Positions 15,678 through 23,753 of a stretch of 30,361 bases of DNA are shown here, one piece after another (position 1 is the first letter of the stretch; each line of letters begins with the position of its first letter). This stretch comes from RGIG9115 sp045648165 (GTDB taxonomy: Bacteria; Bacillota; Clostridia; UBA1381), in assembly GCA_045648165.1 (NCBI GenBank), contig JAZRNL010000025.1, forward strand, positions 1 through 30,361, in the 5' to 3' direction. The notes under the pieces are model-generated. The model had not been told where the DNA came from and ran no database searches. It saw only the letters and a program-made list of their open reading frames with translations. The position numbers were made by a program, and so were the translations under genes.

Positions 15678-15718
15678 ACAGTCTTTATACAAAGACTTAA
15701 AAAGGAGATGAAGCCGTT

Positions 15719-16876
15719 ATGCCGGATATTATAATAGTTGGCGCGGGAGCCTCGGGGCTTACTGCTGCGGTTTGTGCCGCACGTCTTGGTGCAAGAGTGA
15801 CGATACTTGAAAAAAATGACCGAATAGGCAAAAAACTGCTTGCCACCGGCAATGGCAGATGTAATCTTACAAACATAAATATAACTCATGACAGATACCA
15901 CGGTGAGGATGCTGATTTTTCCAATGAGGCTCTCTCAGGCTTTGGTGCCCGTGATGCGGAATTGTTCTTTGAAGGAATGGGGCTTTTTACACGTCGTGAA
16001 GAAGAAGGCAAGGTTTTCCCCTATTGCGGACGTGCATCGGCAGTTCTTGATGTTTTCAGAATGGAGCTTGAGAAGCTGGGTGTGGATATTATTTGCCGCT
16101 TCGATGTGAAAGAGGTCCTTCGCCGTAAAACTGCATTTGAAATTGTTTCATGGGACGGGCAACACCTTTTTTGTGACCGTGTGATTTTTGCCGCCGGAGG
16201 AAAGGCGGCACCAAATCTTGGCGGCGGCGGAAGTGGCTATGATATTTTAAAAAAGCTGGGCCATAAGCTTACGGAGCTTCGTCCGTCAATTGTTCAGATT
16301 AAAACAGATAAGGAGCAAATATCAGGCCTTAAGGGCATAAAATGTGAAGCGGCGGTTTCAATGCTCGGAAAAAGCTACACAGGTGAGCTTTTGTTTACTG
16401 ACTACGGAATATCGGGCCCCCCGGCTTTTTCGCTTTCTTCTTACTATAAGTCCGGTGCGGAAATCAGTATAGACTTCTTCCCTGATATAGACGAAAAGCG
16501 ACTTTATATGCTTCTTCGTGAGAAATCGGAAAATATTATAAATCCCGACAATCTTTTTGTAGGAATACTCCATAAAAACATTGCCTCTGCCATATTGAAG
16601 CAGGCAGGGCAAGGAATAAAAGAAATTGCAAAAGCGTGTAAGGATTTCAGACTTAAAACAGAGGGAACTCTTTCATGGAACAATGCGCAGGTTACAGGTG
16701 GCGGCATTGTAACCCGTGATATTAACCCCAAAACCTTTGAGTCACTTATTTGCCCCGGGTTATATATAACAGGGGAAATCTTAGATGTAGATGGCGATTG
16801 CGGCGGATTTAATCTGCAGTGGGCGTGGTCAAGCGGATATTTTGCCGGCACGGATGCCGCAGTAAAGGAAGGATAG
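15719..16876 (+). CDS. HI0933/BaiN-like FAD-dependent oxidoreductase
   Basis: The 385-residue protein starts MPDIIIVGAGASGLTAAVCA with the FAD-binding GxGxxG motif at residues 8-13 and the ILEKNDRIGKKLLATGNGRC segment characteristic of the HI0933 (YhiN) family. The second signature FAAGGKAAPNLGGGGSGYD follows, and the C-terminus has LYITGEILDVDGDCGGFNLQ, which closes the FAD site. Family members are widespread flavoproteins with poorly known substrates; BaiN of gut Clostridium was assigned to bile acid dehydroxylation, and others were labelled aminoacetone oxidase. The protein is slightly shorter than the usual 400-410 residues. The next gene starts six bases later, so the two are co-transcribed. 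AAGGAG lies ten bases before the ATG. Confidence 0.87.
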   Translation: MPDIIIVGAGASGLTAAVCAARLGARVTILEKNDRIGKKLLATGNGRCNLTNINITHDRYHGEDADFSNEALSGFGARDAELFFEGMGLFTRREEEGKVFPYCGRASAVLDVFRMELEKLGVDIICRFDVKEVLRRKTAFEIVSWDGQHLFCDRVIFAAGGKAAPNLGGGGSGYDILKKLGHKLTELRPSIVQIKTDKEQISGLKGIKCEAAVSMLGKSYTGELLFTDYGISGPPAFSLSSYYKSGAEISIDFFPDIDEKRLYMLLREKSENIINPDNLFVGILHKNIASAILKQAGQGIKEIAKACKDFRLKTEGTLSWNNAQVTGGGIVTRDINPKTFESLICPGLYITGEILDVDGDCGGFNLQWAWSSGYFAGTDAAVKEG

Positions 16877-16882
16877 ATTGTA

Positions 16883-17458
16883 ATGAAAAAAAATTCTGTT
16901 TTTAAACAGGCTTTCAGTATTTTTACGGTACATTTAGTGGCTTGCCTGTTTACATTTCTTGTCTTGATGCCAATAATCGGCGCAGTGGCGTCCAACAAGG
17001 CACTTTCAGTGTGTCTTAGCATATTGATGGCGGTTGTATATAGCGTACTTTTGTTTAATTCATCGTATGAGTGTGCATCCGCTGACCATAAAACCTATTC
17101 TCAGCTGAAACCATATCCTTTAAAGGGATTTGTCATATCTCTGGGCACTATTTTTCCTGTTGTTCTTTCCTGGATTTTTTATGTTATTTGCTGGAAGATT
17201 GCACCCATTCCCGAAACGGTGGTGTCAGGCACAGAAATACCTGTAGTAACCTTTTGGGCGAATATGATCTATTCATTTTTTACTGCACCGTTCTGGAACG
17301 TGATAAACATACAGGGAAGCAATGCGTCACTTGTAGGTCAGATTGTTTCAATCGGAGTTCCCGTTGTGGTGTGTTTTGTAGGATATTATCTCGGATACAT
17401 AAAGCTTGATTATACAAAATATATAAACAAGATTATGTATGATAAAACCAAGAAATAA
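16883..17458 (+). CDS. Small integral membrane protein of unknown function
   Basis: I do not recognise this 191-residue protein. It starts MKKNSVFKQAFSIFTVHLVA and has about five hydrophobic segments (roughly residues 15-36, 41-60, 84-106, 122-145 and 150-171), with positively charged ends (KK at the N-terminus, YINKIMYDKTKK at the C-terminus), so the N-terminus is probably cytoplasmic. There is no signal-peptide cleavage site and no known catalytic motif. It follows the flavoprotein gene by six bases and precedes potA by 14 bases, so it is in the same unit. Whether it assists the transporter or the flavoprotein cannot be said. Confidence 0.75.
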   Translation: MKKNSVFKQAFSIFTVHLVACLFTFLVLMPIIGAVASNKALSVCLSILMAVVYSVLLFNSSYECASADHKTYSQLKPYPLKGFVISLGTIFPVVLSWIFYVICWKIAPIPETVVSGTEIPVVTFWANMIYSFFTAPFWNVINIQGSNASLVGQIVSIGVPVVVCFVGYYLGYIKLDYTKYINKIMYDKTKK

Positions 17459-17472
17459 AGGAAGTGTAAACC

Positions 17473-18513
17473 TTGACAGATGAAATTCTAAGGCTTACCG
17501 GTATAACCAAAACCTATAGCAAAATAACGGCTCTCGACCATGTATCACTTTCTGTGAAAAAAGGGGAGTTTGTGAGCCTTTTGGGCCCCTCGGGGTGCGG
17601 TAAAACCACACTTTTGAGGATTATAGCAGGGCTTTGTGAGGCGGATGAAGGTACGGTTGTGCTTGATGGAAATGACATAACATCTTTTCCTCCCGAAAAA
17701 AGAGCGGTGAACACAGTGTTCCAGAACTATGCTTTGTTTCCTCATATGACGGTGGAAAAAAACATAGGCTATGGTTTGCGAATTCGCGGCGAAAAAAAAG
17801 AAATCATAAAACAAAAAACTGAGGAAATGCTGAACCTTGTACAGCTTTCAGGAGTTGAGAAAAAGCTTCCGTCAGAGCTTTCAGGCGGGCAGAAGCAGAG
17901 AGTTGCCATTGCAAGAGGGCTTATAAACAAGCCTGAAATTCTGCTCCTGGACGAACCCCTTGGTGCTCTTGATTTGCAGCTCAGGCGATATCTTACCGAC
18001 GAAATACGCCGTATCCAACAAGAAAGCGGAACAACCTTTATCTATATAACTCACGATCGTGACGAGGCTATGAATATGTCAGATCGTATGGTGGTTATGA
18101 ACGAGGGCAGCTTTGTGCAATGGGGCACACCCCAGGAGATATATGATAAACCAGCAAACCGCTTTGTGGCAGAGTTTATAGGATTATCCAATATTTTTGA
18201 AGCAACTGGTGCTTCCGGTGGAAAAATTGCATTTGGCGGTGAGGAGCTTGAGGTGGAGTTCCCTGTGGAAACAGGAGAAAAGATTAACGTGTGCGTGCGC
18301 AGTGAAAATGTTGTTGTAAGCCACAAGCCCGGTGGATTTCCGGGTGAAATAATCCATAAATCCTATGCAGGCGGCTTTGTCCGTCTTAAGTGCAGATTGG
18401 TGGATGGAACTGAGCTTTCAGGGGTAAGTGACGACAAAAACGCTGTGTTTTCAGTGGGAGAAAGGGTATATATAAATATAGACGGCAGATTTTTATCGCG
18501 TCTGGAGGGTTGA
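17473..18513 (+). CDS. potA: Spermidine/putrescine ABC transporter ATP-binding protein PotA
   Basis: The 346-residue ATPase starts with TTG at 17473, supported by AAAGGAAG about eight bases upstream. It has Walker A GPSGCGKTT (38-46), the Q-loop VFQNYALFPHMTV, the signature LSGGQKQRVAIARGL from about residue 136, Walker B ILLLDEPLGALD from about 156, the THD switch, and the RFVAEFIGLSN hinge that leads to a C-terminal TOBE-like regulatory domain (about 240-346). This arrangement and the order of genes (ATPase then two permeases with the polyamine-type sequence) define PotABC rather than sugar or sulfate importers. It energises uptake of polyamines across the cytoplasmic membrane. The two permease genes follow directly. 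Confidence 0.9.
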   Translation: MTDEILRLTGITKTYSKITALDHVSLSVKKGEFVSLLGPSGCGKTTLLRIIAGLCEADEGTVVLDGNDITSFPPEKRAVNTVFQNYALFPHMTVEKNIGYGLRIRGEKKEIIKQKTEEMLNLVQLSGVEKKLPSELSGGQKQRVAIARGLINKPEILLLDEPLGALDLQLRRYLTDEIRRIQQESGTTFIYITHDRDEAMNMSDRMVVMNEGSFVQWGTPQEIYDKPANRFVAEFIGLSNIFEATGASGGKIAFGGEELEVEFPVETGEKINVCVRSENVVVSHKPGGFPGEIIHKSYAGGFVRLKCRLVDGTELSGVSDDKNAVFSVGERVYINIDGRFLSRLEG

Positions 18514-18516
18514 GTT

Positions 18517-19362
18517 ATGAAAAAGTATTTTACCTCCGATGCTTTGCCTATGTACCTGTTTACCCTTGTTTTTGTACTTTTGCCTCTGGTGTTTCTTGTG
18601 GCGCTGAGCTTTATGGAAAAAGACGGAGCTTTGAGTTATACTCCTGTATTCATCTTTGAAAACTACAAAAACATATTTGATAGAGTATATTTAAAAACTT
18701 TTATTTCATCGCTACGTCTTTCATTTATAACAACTGTTGTAACTCTGATTATAGGCTATCCGTTTGCATATTTTATGTCACGATGCGAAAATGTAAGAAT
18801 GAAGTTTTTCATTCTATTGCTTGTGATACTCCCTTTCTGGACAAACGCACTTGTCAGAATTTATGGGTTCATTATCCTTTTAAGAGGCAATGGTCTTTTA
18901 CATTCTTTTCTGGGCTTTTTTGGCCTTGGTGATGGATATGGCTTTTTGTATACGGAAGGGGCAGTTGTAACGGGTATGGTGTATGCACTTTTGCCTTTTA
19001 TGATTCTCACGAGCTATTCTGCATGTGTGAAGATAGATGCAAATTTATCTGAAGCGGCACGTGACCTTGGAGCATCACCATTGAAAACATTTTTCCACGT
19101 TGTACTGCCTCTCACTGCCGACGGCATTGTTTCGGGGATAACTCTTGTTTTTATACCGTCAATGGGTTTATTTTTCATATCCGACCTTCTTGGGGGAGGT
19201 AAGGTGATGATTGTGGGAAATCTGATAAAGGACCAGGTTATGACCTCCCATAGCTATCCATTTGCGGCGGCGATATCGGTCGTGATGCTGATCACAATGC
19301 TTTTATGTATGGAAATAACACGTATTTTGGTGAACAGGATTTTAAGAGGAAGCAGAAAATGA
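18517..19362 (+). CDS. potB: Spermidine/putrescine ABC transporter permease PotB
   Basis: The 281-residue protein starts MKKYFTSDALPMYLFTLVFV, three bases after the potA stop. It has six membrane segments and the cytoplasmic coupling loop EAARDLGASPLKTFFHVVLP (EAA motif), which contacts PotA. The PFWTNALVRIYGF stretch is typical of PotB. The end overlaps the potC start by four bases (ATGA), a sign of translational coupling. The protein has the usual length of the family. Confidence 0.9.
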   Translation: MKKYFTSDALPMYLFTLVFVLLPLVFLVALSFMEKDGALSYTPVFIFENYKNIFDRVYLKTFISSLRLSFITTVVTLIIGYPFAYFMSRCENVRMKFFILLLVILPFWTNALVRIYGFIILLRGNGLLHSFLGFFGLGDGYGFLYTEGAVVTGMVYALLPFMILTSYSACVKIDANLSEAARDLGASPLKTFFHVVLPLTADGIVSGITLVFIPSMGLFFISDLLGGGKVMIVGNLIKDQVMTSHSYPFAAAISVVMLITMLLCMEITRILVNRILRGSRK

Positions 19363-20135
19363 AACAGACAGTTTTTCAAAAGGTATATTTGTTTATAATA
19401 CTTTTACTTATGTATATACCAATGCTCCTTGTGGTGGTGTATTCATTCAACAAATCAAATATCACTACTGTATGGTCGGGGTTTTCTCTTAACTGGTACA
19501 GTGAGCTATTTGCCGACCGTGAAATGGCGGAGGCTCTTAAAAACAGTTTAATAATTGCGCTTATCACATCACTTGCATCTGCGCTTTTCGGAACAATCGG
19601 CGCAGTTTCAATATATAAGGGCAAAACAGCTCTTGACAGAGGTGTAAAAAAGCTGGCTTCGGTACCTCTTATGATGCCTGAGATAATAACGGGGATTTTG
19701 TTTTTGCTCGTGTTCTCTGCCCTTGGGGTGAAGCTTGGCATTTTTACTATAGTTCTGGCACATTCCTCATTTTGTATACCCTATGTGTATATGACGGTTA
19801 CGGGAAGCCTTGAGCAGTTGGACGGGAGCATAACAGATGCTGCCCGTGACCTTGGGGCGAGTAAAATCAGAACATTTTTTGAAATTACGGTGCCTCAGCT
19901 TATGCCGGGAATAGTAAGCGGTGCACTTTTATCTTTTGCAATGTCTATGGATGATATATTGATAAGTTTTTTTGTAACGGGGCCGGGAACAAATACGCTG
20001 CCTGTTAAAATCTATTCACAGCTAAAAAAAGGTGTAACCCCTGAGGTAAACGCTCTTTGTACGCTTATGCTTGCGGTAACGATTTTAATAGTGATAATAG
20101 CTGCAATTGCAAGAAAAAAAGAGGTTGATGCTTAG
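19359..20135 (+). CDS. potC: Spermidine/putrescine ABC transporter permease PotC
   Basis: The 258-residue protein starts MKQTVFQKVYLFIILLLMYI; this ATG, overlapping the potB stop, is preferred to an upstream in-frame ATG at 19305 because it gives the normal PotC N-terminus and the first membrane segment. The DAARDLGASKIRTFFEITVP coupling loop and MSMDDILISFFVTGPGTNTL are PotC signatures. The C-terminus ends ARKKEVDA at 20135 without any fused solute-binding domain. The usual next gene, potD for the binding protein, is absent; a minus-strand HPr-like gene and its terminator follow, and the terminator stem includes the last potC codons. Confidence 0.9.
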   Translation: MKQTVFQKVYLFIILLLMYIPMLLVVVYSFNKSNITTVWSGFSLNWYSELFADREMAEALKNSLIIALITSLASALFGTIGAVSIYKGKTALDRGVKKLASVPLMMPEIITGILFLLVFSALGVKLGIFTIVLAHSSFCIPYVYMTVTGSLEQLDGSITDAARDLGASKIRTFFEITVPQLMPGIVSGALLSFAMSMDDILISFFVTGPGTNTLPVKIYSQLKKGVTPEVNALCTLMLAVTILIVIIAAIARKKEVDA

Positions 20136-20148
20136 CAACAACCTCTTT
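20111..20148 (-). terminator. Rho-independent terminator of the HPr-like gene, overlapping potC end
   Basis: The arms AAAGAGGTTG (20118-20127) and CAACCTCTTT (20139-20148) pair perfectly over 10 bp. On the minus strand the hairpin runs into seven T (plus A run 20114-20120). The stem includes the end of potC and its stop at 20133-20135. On the plus strand there is no T run, so it is not an efficient stop for potABC. Confidence 0.75.
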
Positions 20149-20159
20149 GGTTACAAAAA

Positions 20160-20390
20160 TTATGCAATAACAAATTTTTCAAGCTCTGCCACAAACGCAT
20201 CGCTGTTATCGTCATGTACGTCCACCTTAATGGGCTTTGAAAGGTCAAGGCTGAATATACCCATGATTGATTTTGCATCAACCACGTATCTGCCTGATGT
20301 GAGGTCAACGTCGAAGTCATATTTGCTTACGATATTGACAAAATCCTTCACATCATTAATTGAGCTAAGTAAAATATTAAAAGTTTTCAT
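20160..20390 (-). CDS. HPr-like protein lacking the phosphorylated histidine
   Basis: The 76-residue protein has an AGGAGG site eight bases before its ATG. It is similar in length and pattern to HPr (PtsH): KTFNILLSS then VSKYDFDVDL and AKSIMGIFSLDL, the last with Ser41 equivalent to regulatory Ser46 in KSIMG. The conserved GIHARP motif, whose His15 takes phosphate from Enzyme I, is replaced by SINDVKD, and two residues are missing. It therefore cannot act as an ordinary phosphocarrier. It might instead be a regulatory or decoy partner through the Ser46 region, as with Crh of Bacillus, which also lacks His15. This is inference. It has its own promoter, divergent from mtaB. Confidence 0.78.
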   Translation of the reverse strand: MKTFNILLSSINDVKDFVNIVSKYDFDVDLTSGRYVVDAKSIMGIFSLDLSKPIKVDVHDDNSDAFVAELEKFVIA

Positions 20391-20445
20391 TGAGTATGCC
20401 TCCTGATCTCTTTACTTAATTTGCAGAGCTTTTCTCCGCTATTTA

Positions 20446-20474
20446 ATATTACAACTTTTCCCTTTTAAAGTCAA
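20446..20474 (-). promoter_or_regulatory. Promoter of the HPr-like gene
   Basis: Minus-strand TTGACT (20469-20474) and TAATAT (20446-20451) with a 17-base spacer. It is about 55 bases upstream of the ATG at 20390. Confidence 0.65.
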
Positions 20475-20479
20475 GGGAT

Positions 20480-20508
20480 TTTATTGATTAAGAAAAATTT
20501 TATATAAT
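20480..20508 (+). promoter_or_regulatory. Possible promoter of mtaB
   Basis: A perfect TATAAT (20503-20508) lies 36 bases before the ATG at 20544. The best -35 with 17 spacing is TTTATT (20480-20485), which is weak. It is back-to-back with the HPr-like gene promoter. Confidence 0.45.
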
Positions 20509-20543
20509 ATTACCACAAACATAAAAAAAGGATTGATAAAATA

Positions 20544-21836
20544 ATGAAAACAGTCGCATTTTATACATTAGGCTGTAAGGTAAACCAGTATGAAACAGAA
20601 GCAATATCCGAGCAGTTTGCAGCTCACGGCTATGATATAAAAGATTTTTCGGAATTCGCAGATGTGTATGTTATAAACACCTGCAGTGTAACCGCCATGA
20701 GTGACAGAAAATCAAGGCAGATTATACGTCGTGCCAAAAAGCAGAACCCTCATAGTGTAGTAATAGTAACCGGTTGCTATGCTCAGGTGGCGCCTGAAGC
20801 GGTGCTTAAAATAGACGGAGTAAACCTGGTAATCGGAACAAATGAAAAAAATAGGATAGTTTTTGAGGCAGAAAAGCTTACAGAGGCAGCTAAAACATCC
20901 TGTGTAAACGATATTTCCCACACTCACGACTTTGAAGAAATGACGGTGTCGGGCTATAGTGGAATGACGCGTGCCTATATCAAAGTTCAGGAGGGTTGCA
21001 ACCAATTCTGCAGCTATTGTATTATTCCATATGCAAGAGGTCCTATCAGAAGCCGTGATCCCAAAGCGGTGATTGAAGAGGCAAAAAGGCTTGTTGCAGA
21101 CGGGTTTACTGAAATCATTCTTGTGGGCATTCATATTGCATCCTATGGTCTTGACCGGAAGGACACGTCTCTTGCGGATATAATTCTTGAAATAAACAAG
21201 CTAACCGGAATAAAGCGAATTCGTTTAAGCTCCATAGAGCCTATGACGCTTAACCCCGAATTTATAGAAAAAATAAGCCCTGCAGATAAGTTATGCCCTC
21301 ATTTTCATCTGTCACTTCAGTCGGGCTGTGACGAAACCTTAAGGCGTATGAACAGAAGATATACAACGGCGCAGTATGAAGAAATAGTAAAATCAATCCG
21401 CGAAAGTTTTCCTAATGCTGCAATAACCACGGATATAATGACGGGATTCCCCGGTGAAACGGATGAGGAGTTTGAGAAAAGCGCAAAATTTGCAGAAAAA
21501 ATCAGATTTTCAGATATTCATATTTTCAAATATTCACCAAGGCCGGGAACTCCTGCGGCAGACTATCCCAATCAGGTAACTCCTGAAAAAAAGGAAGAGC
21601 GGAGCAAGGTGCTTGAGATAATCCGCAAAAAAAGCGAAAAAGAATATCTCTCTGCTTTTATAGGCAGGGAGGCAGAAGTGCTGTTTGAACAACCATCAGA
21701 GAAGCATAAAGGGTATTTTGAAGGAAAAACGGCGAATTATATAACAGTGCTTGTAAAAACAGATGAAGATTTGTCGTTCCAATACAGAACGGTGCACCTT
21801 GATGAGGTGGTTGATGGGGGGATAATAGGGAGATAA
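20544..21836 (+). CDS. mtaB: tRNA (N6-L-threonylcarbamoyladenosine(37)-C2)-methylthiotransferase MtaB
   Basis: The 430-residue protein starts MKTVAFYTLGCKVNQYETEA. The N-terminal MTTase domain has the three cysteines for one iron-sulfur cluster (Cys11, Cys47 in NTCSVTA, Cys78 in VTGCYAQ). The radical SAM CxxxCxxC motif is EGCNQFCSYCIIPYARG (Cys152, Cys156, Cys159), and SLQSGCDETLRRMNR is also typical. The C-terminus from about 370 is the RNA-binding TRAM domain. GCKVNQYE and the sequence length (about 430) indicate MtaB (YqeV) rather than MiaB or RimO. It adds a methylthio group to t6A37 in tRNAs reading ANN codons, improving decoding. It is followed by a bidirectional terminator. Confidence 0.92.
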   Translation: MKTVAFYTLGCKVNQYETEAISEQFAAHGYDIKDFSEFADVYVINTCSVTAMSDRKSRQIIRRAKKQNPHSVVIVTGCYAQVAPEAVLKIDGVNLVIGTNEKNRIVFEAEKLTEAAKTSCVNDISHTHDFEEMTVSGYSGMTRAYIKVQEGCNQFCSYCIIPYARGPIRSRDPKAVIEEAKRLVADGFTEIILVGIHIASYGLDRKDTSLADIILEINKLTGIKRIRLSSIEPMTLNPEFIEKISPADKLCPHFHLSLQSGCDETLRRMNRRYTTAQYEEIVKSIRESFPNAAITTDIMTGFPGETDEEFEKSAKFAEKIRFSDIHIFKYSPRPGTPAADYPNQVTPEKKEERSKVLEIIRKKSEKEYLSAFIGREAEVLFEQPSEKHKGYFEGKTANYITVLVKTDEDLSFQYRTVHLDEVVDGGIIGR

Positions 21837-21909
21837 AATCCTTCGTCTAACCTCAATAGGTGATTTCATCAGCAAAGCAGATTTATTCCGTAGCAAGACA
21901 AATTTAACT

Positions 21910-21939
21910 AAAAAAAGACATCCGATGGATGTCTTTTTT
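21910..21939. terminator. Bidirectional terminator between mtaB and tRNA-Gly
   Basis: A perfect 7-bp stem GACATCC/GGATGTC with a GAT loop is flanked by A run on the left and T run on the right, so it ends transcripts from both mtaB (plus) and tRNA-Gly (minus). Confidence 0.85.
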
Positions 21940-22013
21940 GGAGCGGAAGACGAGATTCGAACTCGCGACGTTCACCTTGGCAAGGTGACGCTCTACCACT
22001 GAGCCACTCCCGC
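21939..22013 (-). tRNA. tRNA-Gly (GCC anticodon)
   Basis: The minus strand reads GCGGGAG acceptor, D arm GCTC...GAGC, anticodon stem TCACC/GGTGA with loop TTGCCAA (anticodon GCC at positions 34-36), variable loop ACGTC, T arm GCGAG TTCGAAT CTCGT, acceptor CTTCCGC, T discriminator and encoded CCA. It is 75 bases and has all four arms. It reads GGC/GGU glycine codons. Confidence 0.96.
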
Positions 22014-22026
22014 AAATATCGATAAC

Positions 22027-22055
22027 ATTATATCATTTGAAAGCGAATTTGTCAA
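22027..22055 (-). promoter_or_regulatory. Perfect consensus promoter of tRNA-Gly
   Basis: Minus-strand TTGACA (22050-22055), 17 bases, TATAAT (22027-22032). The predicted RNA start lies about seven bases before the tRNA 5' end. Confidence 0.9.
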
Positions 22056-22154
22056 TACTTTTTTATAAAAATATTAGTTTTTTTCTCTTTTAACGTATTT
22101 TTCAGAGTTGCATTGTACAAATAGTTAAATTTCTTTTAATATTCAAAAATGTAC

Positions 22155-22183
22155 TTGATTTTTCTTTGTTTATGTATTAGAAT
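22155..22183 (+). promoter_or_regulatory. Probable promoter of pgi
   Basis: TTGATT (22155-22160) and TAGAAT (22178-22183) are 17 bases apart. A second candidate -10, TATAAT at 22199-22204, has only a weak -35 upstream. The leader to the pgi ATG would be about 80-100 bases and shows no clear structure beyond a short CAGG/CCTG hairpin. Confidence 0.5.
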
Positions 22184-22288
22184 ATATGTAATATATCGTA
22201 TAATATGCAACAGGTGTACGATATGCCTGTCTTTATGGGTATATGGGGGAATATCAAAGACGGCTCATCGAAAGGAGTTTTACATATA

Positions 22289-23638
22289 ATGGCAAATATC
22301 AGATTTGAATATGATGGAGCAATGGGCTTTATTGGAGAACACGAAATCGAAAATATTACTCCGCAAATCTCAGCGGCGCACAAGCTTCTTCACGACAAAA
22401 CCGGACCGGGCAATGATTTTCTCGGTTGGGTAAATCTCCCCACAGATTATGATAAAGAAGAATTTGCAAGAATTAAAGTTGCAGCAGAAAAAATTAAATC
22501 AAATTCAGATGTTTTAATAGTAATCGGTATAGGTGGTTCTTATCTTGGAGCAAGAGCGGCTCTTGAAATGCTCACGGGCAGCTTTTACAACACCCTTTCT
22601 AAGGATCAGAGAAAGGCGCCTCAGATTTTCTTTGCAGGTAACAGTATAAGTTCATCATATCTCAGAGACTTGCTTGATGCAATTGAGGGCAAGGATTTCT
22701 CTGTAAATGTAATTTCCAAGTCGGGAACAACAACTGAGCCCGCAATCGCTTTCAGAATTTTCAAGGAAATTCTCGAAAAGAAATATGGAAAAGATGGTGC
22801 AAGAGAAAGAATTTTTGCAACAACAGATGCAAAAAGAGGTGCGCTTAAAACATTGTCTGATGCAGAAGGCTATGAAACTTTTGTTATAAGCGATGATGTT
22901 GGCGGCAGATTCTCTGTTCTCACAGCTGTTGGGCTTCTTCCTATAGCCGCTGCCGGCATTGATATTGATGAAATGATGAAGGGTGCGGCAGACGGTCAAT
23001 CAGAATATTCAAACCCCAATCTTAAAGAGAATATCTGTTATCAGTATGCGGCGGTGAGAAACATTCTTTATCGCAAGGGTAAGAGTGTGGAAATGATGGT
23101 TAATTTTGAGCCTGCGCTTCATTATTTTGGCGAATGGTGGAAGCAGCTTTACGGCGAAAGCGAAGGCAAAGACGGCAAGGGAATTTTCCCTGCTGCGGCA
23201 GATTTTTCTACTGACCTTCACTCAATGGGTCAGTATATACAAGACGGTCAGAGAATGCTTTTTGAAACAGCACTTTTGGTTGATGAGCCTGCACGTGATT
23301 TTGAAATCACTGCAACTGATGATAACCTTGACGGGCTTAATTTCCTGGCAGGTAAAACCGTTGACTATGTAAATAATATGGCAGCTCTCGGAACAAATCT
23401 TGCCCATATAGACGGTGGAGTTCCAAACCTTGTTGTAAGAATTCCAAAGCTTGATTCTTATAACTTCGGAAAGCTTGTTTATTTCTTCGAAAAGGCATGC
23501 GGAATTTCGGGATATGTTCTGGGCGTTAACCCCTTTGACCAGCCTGGCGTTGAAGCATATAAGAAAAATATGTTTGCGCTTCTCGGAAAGCCCGGCTACG
23601 AAGAAGAGAAGAAGGCTCTTGATGAAAGACTTAAGTAA
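22289..23638 (+). CDS. pgi: Glucose-6-phosphate isomerase
   Basis: The 449-residue protein starts MANIRFEYDGAMGFIGEHEI; this ATG follows AAAGGAG at 11 bases, whereas the longer frame from 22205 adds residues not seen in the family. Key motifs include VIGIGGSYLGARAALE (phosphate-binding loop), VISKSGTTTEPAIAFRIF, GGRFSVLTAVGLLPIAAAG (PGI signature), and the NPFDQPGVEAYKKNMFALLG tail containing the catalytic C-terminal lysine. It converts glucose 6-phosphate to fructose 6-phosphate in glycolysis and gluconeogenesis, in the cytoplasm. The short, compact form is that of Firmicutes. The next gene begins 115 bases later. Confidence 0.95.
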   Translation: MANIRFEYDGAMGFIGEHEIENITPQISAAHKLLHDKTGPGNDFLGWVNLPTDYDKEEFARIKVAAEKIKSNSDVLIVIGIGGSYLGARAALEMLTGSFYNTLSKDQRKAPQIFFAGNSISSSYLRDLLDAIEGKDFSVNVISKSGTTTEPAIAFRIFKEILEKKYGKDGARERIFATTDAKRGALKTLSDAEGYETFVISDDVGGRFSVLTAVGLLPIAAAGIDIDEMMKGAADGQSEYSNPNLKENICYQYAAVRNILYRKGKSVEMMVNFEPALHYFGEWWKQLYGESEGKDGKGIFPAAADFSTDLHSMGQYIQDGQRMLFETALLVDEPARDFEITATDDNLDGLNFLAGKTVDYVNNMAALGTNLAHIDGGVPNLVVRIPKLDSYNFGKLVYFFEKACGISGYVLGVNPFDQPGVEAYKKNMFALLGKPGYEEEKKALDERLK

Positions 23639-23753
23639 ATTAAAGAAAGCATAAAAGCAAGGGGCAAAAGCAAACCGGCTACGGGAATAAAATAAAGATT
23701 GCCCGGCCTTTTAAAACTTTCTTGGAATAAATATTTTTAAGGAGGACAAAATT

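Noticed and set aside
22205..22288. N-terminal extension of Pgi from an ATG at 22205
   Set aside because: The extra residues are not family-like, the AAAGGAG site serves the ATG at 22289, and the 22205 codon overlaps a candidate -10 region.
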